Assembly: GCA_017632345.1 (NCBI GenBank) | Contig: JAGBRL010000043.1 | Span: forward strand, 1 to 64,000 | Source of the DNA: Paludibacteraceae bacterium | Lineage (GTDB): Bacteria > Bacteroidota > Bacteroidia > Bacteroidales > Paludibacteraceae | DNA length: 64,000 nucleotides | Direction: 5' to 3' | Part shown: piece by piece, positions 18,471 through 29,600 of the stretch | How positions within the stretch are numbered: the first letter of the stretch is position 1 | Layout: every line of letters starts with the position of its first letter | Position numbers and translations under genes: made by a program | The notes under the pieces: model-generated | Told to the model about the DNA's origin: nothing | Databases searched by the model: none | The model's input: only the letters and a program-made list of their open reading frames with translations

Positions 18471-20156
18471 TTAGAGCTTAAATTTATAGATAACTCCGTT
18501 GTTCTTTTTTACGTTAACAGCCAACGGTTCAGAAGAGGATAGATTTGCTTTCCCTTTTGAATTGGTTAGCAGCTCTTCGTACGAATACTCTTTTTCCGAG
18601 ATGCCCAGCACATCAAAAGCGTGCATAGGCAAATTTATCTTAAGCTTAGCAGGAGAGTCCGCAAAATTAGCCACTATAATCAGAAGTTCCTTTTCTGATT
18701 TGCGTATGAAACAGTATTGCTTTTCAGCATTGAAACTGTCGTTTTCATAATTGACGTACATCAGGTCAAAAAAAGACCCAGTTGCAATGGCGTCACTTTG
18801 GGCACATATATTCAACAATTTAGCATAAAAGTCATAAATGTCTTTTTGCTCTTTTTTTAGTTTCTTGCCGTCAAATTTACCGTTGTTAATCCAATTTTGC
18901 ACGGAAGGCACGGCCCAGTAGTCAAATATGGAAGTGCGTCCGTCTATTCCGCTGAAGCCTTCGTTGTCCATACCCTTTTCACCAAATTCCTGACCTGAAT
19001 ATATCATAACCGGGCCATTGCTCATTGTTGCAGAGACCAGCATTGCCGGCAATGCTTTGACCGCGTTTCCTGCAAAAAAATCAGAGGCGATTCTTTGTTC
19101 GTCGTGATTTTCGAGGAAGTTTAGCATACGATTTTGGAGTCCGTCAATACATTGCCATGCACCTGTGATGCAGCTTGCAGGTTGGAATCCGGAAATCACC
19201 CCTCTGAGAGTATCGTAAAGTCCGACCTTGTCGTAAAGATAATCGAACTGACCTTCGTTCAGGTATAGAGCATATTGGTTCCTGTCATAAGTTTCGGCAA
19301 TAAAGATGATGTTCGGATATTGTGCTTTTACTTGAGGAATTGCCCAGCCCCAGAACTCTACAGGGACCATTTCCGCCATGTCGCACCTAAATCCGTCAAC
19401 CTTTTTCTTTGCCCAAAATAAAAGTATGTCGAGCATTTTGTTCCAAGTGTTTGGCACCGGACAAAATTCTTTATTGTGGAAATCTGCATAGTTTATGCCG
19501 TAGTTCAGTTTAATAGTTTCGAACCAGTCGAATTCAGATGGGTCGTTTCTGAAACAATCGTTGCCGGTGACTTTAGCCGGGAACTCAGAATAGACAACTC
19601 CATTTTCGTCGGCAAGTCCGAACTGACCAGCAAATTCCTGATTAGGGAGGTAATAAAAATTGTTGTCTCTGCAGAAAGCGCAATTTTTATCGTCGTCTTC
19701 ACCCAAGTCTTTGATTTTTTTAGGCTTCGCGTCAGATTTGTACTGTCTGGCAACGTGATTTGGAACAAAATCTATAATAGCTTTGAGCCCAGCTTTGTGA
19801 GTGTTAGTTATCAGATTCTGAAACTCTTTCATTCTGTCCTTCACATTCACGGCGAGGTCGGGGTCAACATCGTAGTAATCCTTGATGGCGTAGGGAGAAC
19901 CTGCTTTACCTTTAACAACAGCCGGGTGGTCTTTTGAGATTCCGAAGTCTGAATAATCGGTTTGTGTGGCGTGCTCAATCACACCAGTAAACCAGATATG
20001 AGAAACGCCAAGCTTTTTAATTTCGTTGAGAACTTCAGAAGTGAAATCGTTAAATTTTCCACAGCCGTTTTGTTTCAAAGAACCATTTTGAACCAACTTT
20101 TTTGTTTGATTTCCAAATAGTCGTGGAAGAACCTGATAAATAATGATTTTGTCCAT
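18471..20156 (-). CDS. Cytoplasmic GH13 alpha-amylase-family enzyme
   Basis: 561 residues. A glycoside hydrolase family 13 enzyme acting on alpha-glucans. The conserved regions are visible: DFVPNHV near residue 124, GFRCDMAEM with the Asp nucleophile near 257, FIAETYDR with the Glu acid near 288, and ENHDEQR near 355. A C-terminal beta domain follows. I chose ATG 20156 (MDKIIIYQVLPRLF) because homologues begin there; the further 19 codons upstream look like leader sequence. There is no signal peptide, so it probably works on intracellular glycogen or imported oligosaccharides. A TATTTTTG box at 20305-20298 could be its promoter. Transglycosylation cannot be excluded. Confidence 0.85.
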   Translation of the reverse strand: MDKIIIYQVLPRLFGNQTKKLVQNGSLKQNGCGKFNDFTSEVLNEIKKLGVSHIWFTGVIEHATQTDYSDFGISKDHPAVVKGKAGSPYAIKDYYDVDPDLAVNVKDRMKEFQNLITNTHKAGLKAIIDFVPNHVARQYKSDAKPKKIKDLGEDDDKNCAFCRDNNFYYLPNQEFAGQFGLADENGVVYSEFPAKVTGNDCFRNDPSEFDWFETIKLNYGINYADFHNKEFCPVPNTWNKMLDILLFWAKKKVDGFRCDMAEMVPVEFWGWAIPQVKAQYPNIIFIAETYDRNQYALYLNEGQFDYLYDKVGLYDTLRGVISGFQPASCITGAWQCIDGLQNRMLNFLENHDEQRIASDFFAGNAVKALPAMLVSATMSNGPVMIYSGQEFGEKGMDNEGFSGIDGRTSIFDYWAVPSVQNWINNGKFDGKKLKKEQKDIYDFYAKLLNICAQSDAIATGSFFDLMYVNYENDSFNAEKQYCFIRKSEKELLIIVANFADSPAKLKINLPMHAFDVLGISEKEYSYEELLTNSKGKANLSSSEPLAVNVKKNNGVIYKFKL

Positions 20157-20213
20157 CAAATATGTAAAGAAAAAGTTTGTAAAAAAATAGAGCCTAGGCA
20201 AGCGTGTATCCAT

Positions 20214-20608
20214 TCATTCATTGGAATGATGAGAAATACAGCCGCATTGTCAAGAAGGTGCGTAATTCCAATAGATTACAGACATCCTCTCGCATTACAA
20301 AAATAGGTATAATTATTTATTTTCAGTGCTTTGGAAGCAAAAAAATGAAGGTAACTTAATAAATTACGTTTTGAATTTTTCTTTTCTGGAATTAATTTTG
20401 AAACCATTTTGTCTATTTTGCTCATATTCACTTTGTTACGATGTCAACATGCTCCTTCACTTACGTGTTTCTTTTTTTTCGCCAAGACAAAGCAGGAACA
20501 AGCTGCGTTCTGCTTATTTGGCTTATATTATAGAAACGTCTTGCAAATATGACCAACATAGACAAAATGTTTTTCAAAATCCTCTCGACTTAATTTATAG
20601 AAGTAGCC
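20214..20608. other. 395-base intergenic region
   Basis: AT-rich, with no convincing gene on either strand. It contains the minus-strand box TATTTTTG (20305-20298) that fits the GH13 gene. The remainder (20310-20608) holds no clear terminator, repeat or RNA fold that I can recognise. Confidence 0.4.
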
Positions 20609-22015
20609 TTAAAAATAGCTTGAGCCGTCAAAGCAGTGTGTGCATATCTGATCTTTAGGCAAGCCGATAGCTTCTACTAAATCTTCTATAGTGCTGAATT
20701 TCAGAGAACTAAGGTCGAATGTAGAGCGAATCTTTTCAACGAGTCTGTTGTATTCAGGCGAGTCTGTGGTCTTGTATTTTTCAAGATTCTTGTTATGGTC
20801 GCCTTCAAACTCTTTAATGATTCTTCTTGTAATCAGGTCGAGATCGCTGTTTTTTGAAGCGAAGTTCAAAAATTTGCAAGGGTATATCAATGGCGGACAA
20901 GATATGCGCATATGCACTTCTTTGGCCCCATATCTGTACAAAGCTTCGACATTATCCTGCAACTGAGTGCCTCTGACGATAGAGTCGTCACAGAAAATAA
21001 CTCTGCTGTTTTTTAGCAGTTGCTTGTTCGGAATCAGTTTCATTTTAGCAACAAGCTTTCTAACGTTTTGATTAGCAGGAGTAAAGCTGCGAGGCCAAGT
21101 CGGAGTGTACTTTATCATGGCACGTTTGTACGGAATGTCCTTTCCTGCTGCATATCCAATGGCAAAACCAACGCCAGAGTCAGGAATGCCGGCAACGAAG
21201 TCTGCGTCACAATTATCTTTTTTACCCATAAGACACCCTGCGCAGTACCTTGAGCAATCCACATTGATGTCTTCATAAGAAGAGACAGGATAGCCGAAAT
21301 ACACCCAAAGGAAAGAGCAAATCTGCATCTTTTTGTTAGGAGCCCTGAGCTGTTCGAATTTGTCAGCTTTTATTCGCACAATTTCACCCGGACCTACATT
21401 ATAGACAGGCTCGTATCCCAAATTATGAAAACAGCAAGATTCGCAAGAGACTGCATGAGCGTCTTCTTTTTCTGCGATAATCATAGGGAGACGACCCAAT
21501 TTGTCGCGAGCAGCAACAATGCCATCTTCCGTAAGCAACAGCAAAGAGCAAGACCCCTCGATTTTATTGAAAACATTTTCAATACCTTCTTCTATGGTAT
21601 TGCCATTAGTGATAAGAAGCGCAACGAGTTCTGTTTGGTTGATTTTTCCGGAGCTTAACTCGGAGAAATTCTTATTTTGCTGCAAAAGTTCCTCGGCCAG
21701 TTCTTCCAGATTATTGATGCAGGCGATAGTAGTGATCGCAAATCTGCCGAGATGAGAATGAATCACAATCGGTTGAGCGTCTGTGTCACTGATTACACCT
21801 ATGCCAGAATTGCCGGAAAACTTAGGAAGGTTAGGCTCGAATTTGGTTCTAAAGTAAGAACTTTCGAGATTGTGAATGCTGCGCATGAAGCCTGTGCTTT
21901 CGTCATAAGTCGCCATGCCGCCGCGCTTGGTTCCTAAGTGCGAATTGTAGTCTGTGCCGTAAAACAAATCGTTTACGCAGTTAGTCTTTGAGATTGTTCC
22001 GAAAAAACCACCCAT
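20609..22015 (-). CDS. PurF-like phosphoribosyltransferase without the Cys nucleophile
   Basis: 468 residues, resembling glutamine PRPP amidotransferase. The N-terminal glutaminase-type domain begins Met-Gly-Gly-Phe-Phe, where true PurF has Met-Cys-Gly (or a propeptide before Cys). The nucleophile for glutamine hydrolysis is absent. The phosphoribosyltransferase half is intact, with the PRPP loop VIFCDDSIVRGTQ near residue 343. Cysteines corresponding to the iron-sulfur ligands of the Bacillus enzyme also appear to be present (CSFLWVYFGYP, ISCPPL, QICTHCF). It may use free ammonia or another amine, or be regulatory. I recall such paralogs in other Bacteroidales. It stands alone, with no purine genes nearby. 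Confidence 0.8.
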   Translation of the reverse strand: MGGFFGTISKTNCVNDLFYGTDYNSHLGTKRGGMATYDESTGFMRSIHNLESSYFRTKFEPNLPKFSGNSGIGVISDTDAQPIVIHSHLGRFAITTIACINNLEELAEELLQQNKNFSELSSGKINQTELVALLITNGNTIEEGIENVFNKIEGSCSLLLLTEDGIVAARDKLGRLPMIIAEKEDAHAVSCESCCFHNLGYEPVYNVGPGEIVRIKADKFEQLRAPNKKMQICSFLWVYFGYPVSSYEDINVDCSRYCAGCLMGKKDNCDADFVAGIPDSGVGFAIGYAAGKDIPYKRAMIKYTPTWPRSFTPANQNVRKLVAKMKLIPNKQLLKNSRVIFCDDSIVRGTQLQDNVEALYRYGAKEVHMRISCPPLIYPCKFLNFASKNSDLDLITRRIIKEFEGDHNKNLEKYKTTDSPEYNRLVEKIRSTFDLSSLKFSTIEDLVEAIGLPKDQICTHCFDGSSYF

Positions 22016-22065
22016 AATTTTATTGTTTATAAGAAGAATAACCTTTATTGATTATATATAAAAAA

Positions 22066-22101
22066 AGCTTTAAGTAAGGCAAAAAGCCAAACCTTAAAGC
22101 T
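22066..22101 (-). terminator. Terminator of the DUF5063/exonuclease operon
   Basis: AGCTTTAAG pairs with CTTAAAGCT around an inner GGC/GCC stem. On the minus strand it is followed by a run of T's. The right arm includes the stop codon of the exonuclease. Confidence 0.8.
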
Positions 22102-22711
22102 GTAATTTGTCAGAGTCAATCTTTTTGTCCTTAGATATAGAATCTAATTTCATATAGATTTCACGAGTAGCCCAAGCGTCCAAAGCCGCATACCCTTTTT
22201 GTTTAGAAGTAAGGACGTCGGCTTCCCAATTTGTCAGCCTTTGAGCTTTAGAAATTTTCAGTCCGAAAATTATAGCGAAAATTTTAGCCAAACTCATCTC
22301 TTCTATTCCGAAAGACTTCACGTAAGTCTGTAATTCTATGAAATTATCAGGCTTAACCTTAGCCATTTTAGAAATAGCTCTAAAATCGTCTTTCAAAGAA
22401 AGGCCTATTTTTAGAACTGACTTGTTGGCAAGCAGTTGAGCCAAAGAGTTGGGAATGCCTATTCTGTTTAACCTAAATAAAAAGCAGTTGTTCTGAGAGC
22501 TGAGCTGCATCAAGGCAACTTTGTTAGATTGCCCTTTTCTGAAAGCAGGACGAGTTTCCGTGTCAAAACCCAGCACGGCCTCTTTTTCCAGTTCGGATAC
22601 AGCACGGTCTGCATCGGCAATAGTCTGAATGATGTATATGTTGCCATCAAATTCAGCCACTGGATAATTGGCAATTTCTTCTTTGCTTATTTTGCTTTTA
22701 AACTCAGTCAT
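22094..22711 (-). CDS. 3'-5' exonuclease (RNase D/WRN-like domain)
   Basis: A 205-residue DEDD-type exonuclease domain protein. It has motif I GFDTETRP near residue 48, motif II IGLSLKDDF near 106 and motif III YAALDAWATREIY near 176, whose Tyr/Asp spacing suggests the DEDDy subtype. It lacks the HRDC domain of RNase D, so it is a stand-alone exonuclease that trims RNA or DNA 3' ends; the substrate is unknown. The start overlaps the upstream DUF5063 gene by 8 bases, so the pair is translationally coupled. The terminator includes its stop codon. Confidence 0.85.
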   Translation of the reverse strand: MTEFKSKISKEEIANYPVAEFDGNIYIIQTIADADRAVSELEKEAVLGFDTETRPAFRKGQSNKVALMQLSSQNNCFLFRLNRIGIPNSLAQLLANKSVLKIGLSLKDDFRAISKMAKVKPDNFIELQTYVKSFGIEEMSLAKIFAIIFGLKISKAQRLTNWEADVLTSKQKGYAALDAWATREIYMKLDSISKDKKIDSDKLQL

Positions 22712-23282
22712 CTAAATCATCCTGTTTTTGTAGAGAATTGTTGTTTTCTGCCTCCAAATCAGCCGAGTATAGAACGTTGTGCATTGCTTTAGTTGCGTTT
22801 AGAAGCTTTTGTCCCCAATACTCCTTGAAGGTTGTGCTGCAGTCCAGCAGGGCGTCGTTCATTATTTCGAGCTCTGCGCTTTGAAAATTGGCAATCATAT
22901 CTTTCAGGTCCTGATATATATCAGTCAAGTCTTCCGAGATGTAAGCGATCACAGGAGTGTCGCTGTATTGCATGTCCGGATGAAAAACTTCAAGATATTC
23001 GTCAAATTGACCTATGGCAGAAGAGACCTGTTCGTGTATAAATTCGTACTCGTCCTCCGTCACAAACTGTTGAATTTCAAGTTCAGAGTATTCGTCAAAA
23101 TTCGGTAGCATCGACACTTTTAGGTATAGCAGAGGAGCAATCTTCGTCATTTTCTCAAGGAAAGCGCGAGTGTCAATAGAACCGCACTTTTCGAGAAATG
23201 CGCAATACTCAGCCGCCACCGTTACGAATTCGATAACGTTGTTAGAGTAAACCGGGTGTTGAACTTTATTTTTGTGTTCCAT
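22704..23282 (-). CDS. DUF5063-family protein
   Basis: 192 residues, acidic and mainly helical, without signal peptide or membrane segment. A conserved-looking core TEDEYEFIHEQVSSAIGQFDEYLEVFHPDM lies at about residues 75-104 and the C-terminus is very acidic (DLDD). In Bacteroidales this family is usually found directly upstream of a 3'-5' exonuclease gene, as here (8-base overlap), so a role in nucleic acid turnover is a reasonable inference. Its biochemical function is not known to me. A TAAATTTG box at 23416-23409 gives a leader of about 120 bases. Confidence 0.75.
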   Translation of the reverse strand: MEHKNKVQHPVYSNNVIEFVTVAAEYCAFLEKCGSIDTRAFLEKMTKIAPLLYLKVSMLPNFDEYSELEIQQFVTEDEYEFIHEQVSSAIGQFDEYLEVFHPDMQYSDTPVIAYISEDLTDIYQDLKDMIANFQSAELEIMNDALLDCSTTFKEYWGQKLLNATKAMHNVLYSADLEAENNNSLQKQDDLDD

Positions 23283-23677
23283 ACTGTTTCACAAAGAGAA
23301 CAAAGTCTCGATATTGAATTAACCAATTAAAAACCCAAACTTTCGCGCAAGCTAAAGTGATTCAGCCTCGACAAATTTGAGTTTCAAGAGTCTTAACCTT
23401 TCGCGGTGCAAATTTACGAAATCTGAATCAGATTTTAGTAAAAAAGAAACTTTTTTGTTTAAATTTTTTATTTGTACTGTATGTACTTGAAATATAGTAT
23501 TTTATGATTTTTGATGGATGGACGGATACTTTTTTTTGAGGAAAAAGTATTCTTGATTGAAAAAAAATGATTAACTTGGCGAATTATATAGAGAACATTT
23601 AGGCATGCCTTTATGTGACTAAGCTGAAGAATGAGGTCGTGGAGTGTTTCGGCACGAGGCGCATAAATTGATTTAAT
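23283..23677. other. Divergent promoter region (395 bases)
   Basis: On the minus strand, TAAATTTG (23416-23409) is an exact -7 box for the DUF5063 operon. On the plus strand, TAACTTGG (23572-23579) matches TAnnTTTG at seven of eight positions and would give the giant surface protein a leader of about 95 bases. No further gene or RNA was recognised. Confidence 0.5.
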
Positions 23678-26600
23678 ATGAAAAAAATAGGTTTGGGAAT
23701 TGATTTATATAGAAATATAATATTCAGGCTTTTATTGACGGTGTCAGTTTTGCTGACGCCTGCGTTGCTGTTCGCAGCAGGGTCCTATAAAGATTTTGGT
23801 TCTGGAAAAGCGGATGACCCATACATCTTGACAACGGCAGACCATATCGTCGAATTGTCAAACGAGACGTCGTTTATACATAGTTATTACCGTTTGGATG
23901 CAGATATAGATATGAGTGGGGTTGAATTCAAAAAAATAGGCGGAGCTAATGGCTTTGTCGGGGATTTCAATGGTAATAACCATAAAATTAGCAATGTTAC
24001 ATATATTTCGGAAACGGAAGATTACGTAGGGTTCTTTTCGAAAGTGTTGAGTGGAAGTAGCATTTATGACATAACATTTGAAAATGTGAATATAAAGGGG
24101 CGAAGTTATGTGGGGGGTGTAGCAGGATATATTGCAAATACGAGCTTAAGAAACATTTCAGTCTCTGGTCGCGTGAAGGCTGGCTGGTTTGTAGTGGGTG
24201 GCGTTGCGGGGTATATCGCAAATTCAGCAGATATAGTAAACATTCAAAACTCTGCGGATGTTTATGCGGAGTGTCTGGACGGATCTTCTGATCTTCAACC
24301 TTCTGCGGGTGGTGTGTTTGGTAGTATTAATGGGAGCGATGTTAATTGTGTATTGAACAAAGGTAATGTTGAGGCGGAATGGGATTGTTACGTTGGAGGT
24401 GTAATAGGATCAGCTCATGGTGCGGCTAACATTTTCTCTTCGGTTAATATTGGTGAGGTTTCTGGACTGGGATATATTGGAGGTGTCGTTGGTTATAGCT
24501 ATGGAGGAAAAATACAAAGGTGTATCAATGCAGGCACAGTTTCTTCAAATAGTGATAGTGTGTCGTATCTTGGAGGCATTTGTGGATATTTTAAAAATTA
24601 TCACGGTTACGATTGCCTGAATAGCGGGCTTGTAAAAGGAACAAAAAAGTCTTCTTTTGTGGGAGGATGCTTTGGATTGTTTGAGCCGAAAATTGGAGGT
24701 TTAGAGGCCTCTGTGAATGTAGGTGTAGTTTTTGCTATTGGGGATAGTTTGGGTAGTGTTGTAGGATACATGAAATACACGGATGCTTCGGGTACTTCGA
24801 AGACCTACTACGACACAACATTATCTACTATTTCGGATAAAGAAGCATTCGGTTTATCGTTGGATTATTTAACATCGGCAGAAATGCTTTCTATATCTAA
24901 GTTAGGTGATGATAAATGGACGCAACTTGACTCATTTCTGTATCCTGTTCCAAAGATGAACACGGGTAATGTTGTGTATGAAGTCCCTGACGATTTTAAC
25001 GAAATTCTGTATTTCGCGTCATTGCCCGTTCCTTTTGATAGTGTGAGTGCAGACAAAAAACTTATGTCTCAGTTTGAACTTTATCCGGTAGATGGTATTA
25101 CTTATTCATCGTCGACTGGTTGTTTGCAGATCAAGGGACATAATGTGGGACTTGCAAAAGTTGGAGATGATACGCTTTTTATAAACTATAAAAATTCAAG
25201 AAGGGTTATTCCTGTTTGTGTTGGAACTGTGGACACATTGCTGTTTTCTGGAGGCAAGGGAACGAGGACTAAGCCTTATGTGCTGACAACTATTGGTGAT
25301 GTTCGGAAATTGGCGGAAATGGTTAATGAAGAGGTTGCTTATGATGATGCAAGTAAAAACTGGAGTAACGGTAAGTATTTTTATCTTGCTAATGATATAG
25401 CTGAGTCTGTCGATTTTGTTATAGGGAATTGCTATAAAGGAGATGAATTTTCTTTTCAGGGCTATTTTGATGGAGGTGGACATTCGCTTTCTTTGGATAT
25501 AGATTCGACTTCGTCAGCTTCTCTTTTTGGCGTAGTAGGAAAAGGGGCCGAGATAAAGTCATTGTCAGTTATAGGCAGCGTTGCAGGAGGTGACTTCGTG
25601 TCTGGTATTTGTGGGGTTTTGAAAGGAGGGACGTTGAGAGGTTGCTATAATGGAGCCGCAGTTCATGGCTCTGGTGTAGCTGGAGGTGTTTGTGCTTTGG
25701 CGGAAGATGGTTCCGTTATAATAGGTTGCGCAAATTCGGGAACTATTAAAGGTTCTGATATCGTTGGAGGATTGGTCGGCAGTGTGCAGGGCGGTTTTTC
25801 GGTTGTTGACAGATGCTTGAATTCCGGTTATGTGGAAGGGAATGGATTTGTTGGCGGTGTTGCTGGTAAGATTGAAGATGCTGTCTTGAACGGGTCCGTT
25901 GCAGTAGGATCCGTCAGAGGGGGGACGGCTGGCGTAGTGTGCGGGGCAAGTTCAGGTATTGTTACGTCGTCTTTTTTTGATTCTCGTATGTCGATGAATG
26001 GAGATGAATTTGCTGTTGGAGTAGTGACAGATAGTTTGCTGGGTGATGAAATCTTGAACCGATTTGAAACAGAAGCGTCAAAGTGGTTGTTTAAAGCAGG
26101 GTGTTATGCTTTGCCAGCGGAACTAGGCAATGTGAAAGATGCGGAGCTGGCAAGTTATTGTTTGCCTATAGATTCTAAAGATTGTGTAGGAGATGTGTCT
26201 TTTGACTTTTCTATTTTAGATGGGTTGAGATTATCGTGGACATCGCTTGGAGGAAATGTTAGATTTGAAGAGGGAATGGCATATTTGTCAAAATGTGGTT
26301 CAGATACGTTGAAAATCAGTCTGAAAGACAAACAGGAAAGAATATTTCCGGTTTTGTTAACTTATCCGATTTTTTCAGGTGGCAGGGGTACGGCAGAAGA
26401 ACCTTATATTATAAAGGTATATGATGACATGAAATTTCTTGAGGAGTTGGTGAACACAAATAGGTTTGGCAGAACTTCGTCAGAAAATTGGAGTGAGGAT
26501 AAGATTTTTAAGGTTGTAGCTGATATTGCTGATACTATAAAGTTTGTTATAGGTGACGGACGTGCTGAAAATGCTTATTTTGGAGGTGAGTTCAATGGCT

Positions 26601-29600
26601 TGGGTCATGAATTTATTCTTAACATAGACTCTTTGAATAAAGGCAAGTCGAATGAGCCGGTCGGACTTTTTGGCACAGTGAAAAACGGTAAAGTGGATTC
26701 TGTCCGTGTTTGTGGTTATGTGAAGGGTGAAGATTGTGTTGGCGGTATTTGTGGCTATTCTTATAACTCGCAAATTAAAGCGTCTGTCAATTCTGCAAGC
26801 ATTTTGGGTGATTCTTATGTAGGCGGTATTTGCGGATTGGCAAAGGGTAATTATGATAAAAATAAAGATTTGTTTAATTTGAGTTCTGCTTTGAATATAG
26901 GTTATGTGGCTGGGGATTCTTGTGTTGGCGGAATTGTAGGAAAAACAGACTCTTGCGGTGTTAAAATGCTTGTCAATACGGGGGTTGTTAGCGCTGAGCT
27001 GGATTATGTTGGCGGGGTTGCCGGTGTGGCTTTAGGAGGAAAGGACGCTTCTCGTTATGACAGAGTTTTTAATTTTGGCACTTTCAAAGTTGCAAAAGAG
27101 AAAAACAAATGCTACGGGGCTATTTGCGGAGAGTTTGATGGCAGAATGATTTCGAGTTATTATGATGGCCAAATGACGTCTAAATTATTAGGAGGAGTCA
27201 AAGGAAACGATTATGATAATTTGAATAACATTCATGCGGTAGGAATTCCAACAAAAACGTTAGTCGGAGGCGCTTTATTTTCAGATATGTTTTTCTCTGT
27301 AGATATGACTCATAAGGATGGCTTTTATCCATGTCCGACGGCAATAGCCTCTTTCCCTGAGGCTAAACTTGCAGTTACTCCTGTAATTTTGAAAGGAGAC
27401 GAATTTATTGGATTGATTAAATCTGATTTTTCGGTGTCTGATTCATTGGGGGTTTCGTTTTTTGCATTACATGACTGCTTTTCGACAAATGCTACAAACG
27501 CAACGTTGAGAAATCCTGGAGATGAGGTCGTTTGTCTTAGGTTAGGCAAGTATGTGAAAAACCTTAACGCATTTATTGCTAATGGTCTCTTTTCTGGAGG
27601 AAACGGCACAGAGGGAAATCCTTATCTTATAAAGACCAAAAAGGATATGGAGGATTTGGCTTCTTTGGTTAATCAAAATACGTTACAGACTATTTATGGT
27701 AGAAATTGGAGCTATGGCAATTATTTCTCATTGCAAAACGATATACTGGATGACACAATAGAAACGATAGTGGGGGAAAATCTAATAGGTGCAGATTCGC
27801 TTTGTTTTGATGGAGTTTTTTATGGAAACGGTTATTCCTTGAACGTCAAAATTGAGAGGGAAGCAGATAATGTAGGTGTATTTGGAATTCTGGGGGTCGG
27901 AACAGTTGATTCTTTGTTTGTTGAAGGTGAAGTTTCGGGAACCTATTTTGTTGGTGGAATTTGTGGCTTAAATAGATATGGCAAGGTCAAGGGTTGTGTT
28001 AATAACTCTAGGGTAAGAGGTGCTGTTTACGTTGGAGGTGTATTAGGATATAATAGAAACGAAATCTCATATTCTGGAAATTCAGGACGTGTCAGTGCTG
28101 AAACTGAATATGCAGGAGGTGTTTTGGGCGTAAATGTAAGTGGTGCAACGATAAGTCATTCTGTTAATGCAGGTTCTGTGTTTTCGAGTGGCAATGCAAT
28201 TGGTGGGGTTGTAGGTAGTAATGCTGGTCATGTCTTAGATTGTCTCAATTCTGGTTTTATATCGCAGGGAACTAAGGTTGGCGGAATTTGCGGAGAAGTT
28301 TTAGGCGGCTCTAATTGCTTGCTTAAAAATTGTTTGAATGCGGGTGTGGTTTATTCGTCTAGGAACACGGACCAGATAGGTGCTATTTATGGCTATTTTG
28401 AAGGAACTGGAGGAGTGGAGGATTGTTATAGTGATAGTCAAATGTGTTTGGCGAAGACTGAAGATGGAATGTTCCCTACAGAAGGGTTGCTTGCGTCGGA
28501 CTTGTTTGCGCATTGGCTTCACGCAGATTCTCTTTATCCGCGTCCGTTTGATTCTGAACTTACACTTTTGGCTGCCGCGCCAGTCTTTTTTGATGAGGCG
28601 GATTCTTATAATAGTATAGACTCTGCTTTTTATTTCAGCAAACCAGATTCTTTGCAGTGGTCTTCCGTTACAAATCGATTTGTAGTGTCTGGAGAAAAGG
28701 CTGATCTTTTGCGTAAAGGGAATGATACAATCAGAGTGACTCTGAATGGAATGCTGAGAGAAGTGCCAGTTCAAATTAATTGTGTGACAATTCGCAATTC
28801 TGTTAGTTTGGTGGGATGCGACTCTTTTGTGTATGAAAGTGACAATCTTGATTTTGTTGCGTTTTCGGACACATCGTTTGTAGATTCGTTGAAAAATGAT
28901 GGTTGTGACAGCCTGTTGTTGGTTGACATAAAAATTAGCAAAGTGCAGTTTGCCGATTTGGAAATTAATGGTTGCGACAGTGTTGTGTTTAATGGCGCAG
29001 TTTACACTGATTCGACATTGGTCAAGGACACCTTGAAGAATGTTTTGGATTGTGATAGCGTTATTACTTTTTCCTATTTGAATGTTTATAAAACAAATAA
29101 AGATAGTCTTTTGCGTATAGAGGATTGTGACAGCGTTATTTATGACGGTGTTGTTTATTATGACAACATATCTTTGAGCGATACATTGAAGAGTAATGTG
29201 TGCGGTTGTGACAGTGTTATATTTGGCGTGGATATAGTTGTGAATAAAACCAAAAGGTCTCCTTTTGACGTGAAAGGTTGTGGTGCTGCTTCTTACAACG
29301 GCGAAACGTTTTATTCGGACACGTCTTTTGTAGATTCTCTGAAGGCTAAAAGCGGTTGCGACAGCCTTGTTTATGTAAGTGTTGTAATCGGAGAGGAAAC
29401 AAAGGCTGAAATATCGAAGAGTGCATGTGATTCGTTATTTTATCTTAATGCGAAAGGTGAACGTATAAAGTACACGGAAAGTGTTGTCTTTAATGATACA
29501 TTGGAAAATAAAAATAGTAAGGGTTGCGACAGTATTCTTACTGTTAATGTTAATATTCTTAAGTCAGACTATACGGTCGATTCTGTTACTGCTTGTGAAA

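Noticed and set aside
20326..20658. 110-codon plus-strand frame between the GH13 and PurF-like genes
   Set aside because: Low-complexity Phe/Leu-rich translation, runs into the end of the PurF-like gene in antisense, and lacks a promoter box or ribosome site.
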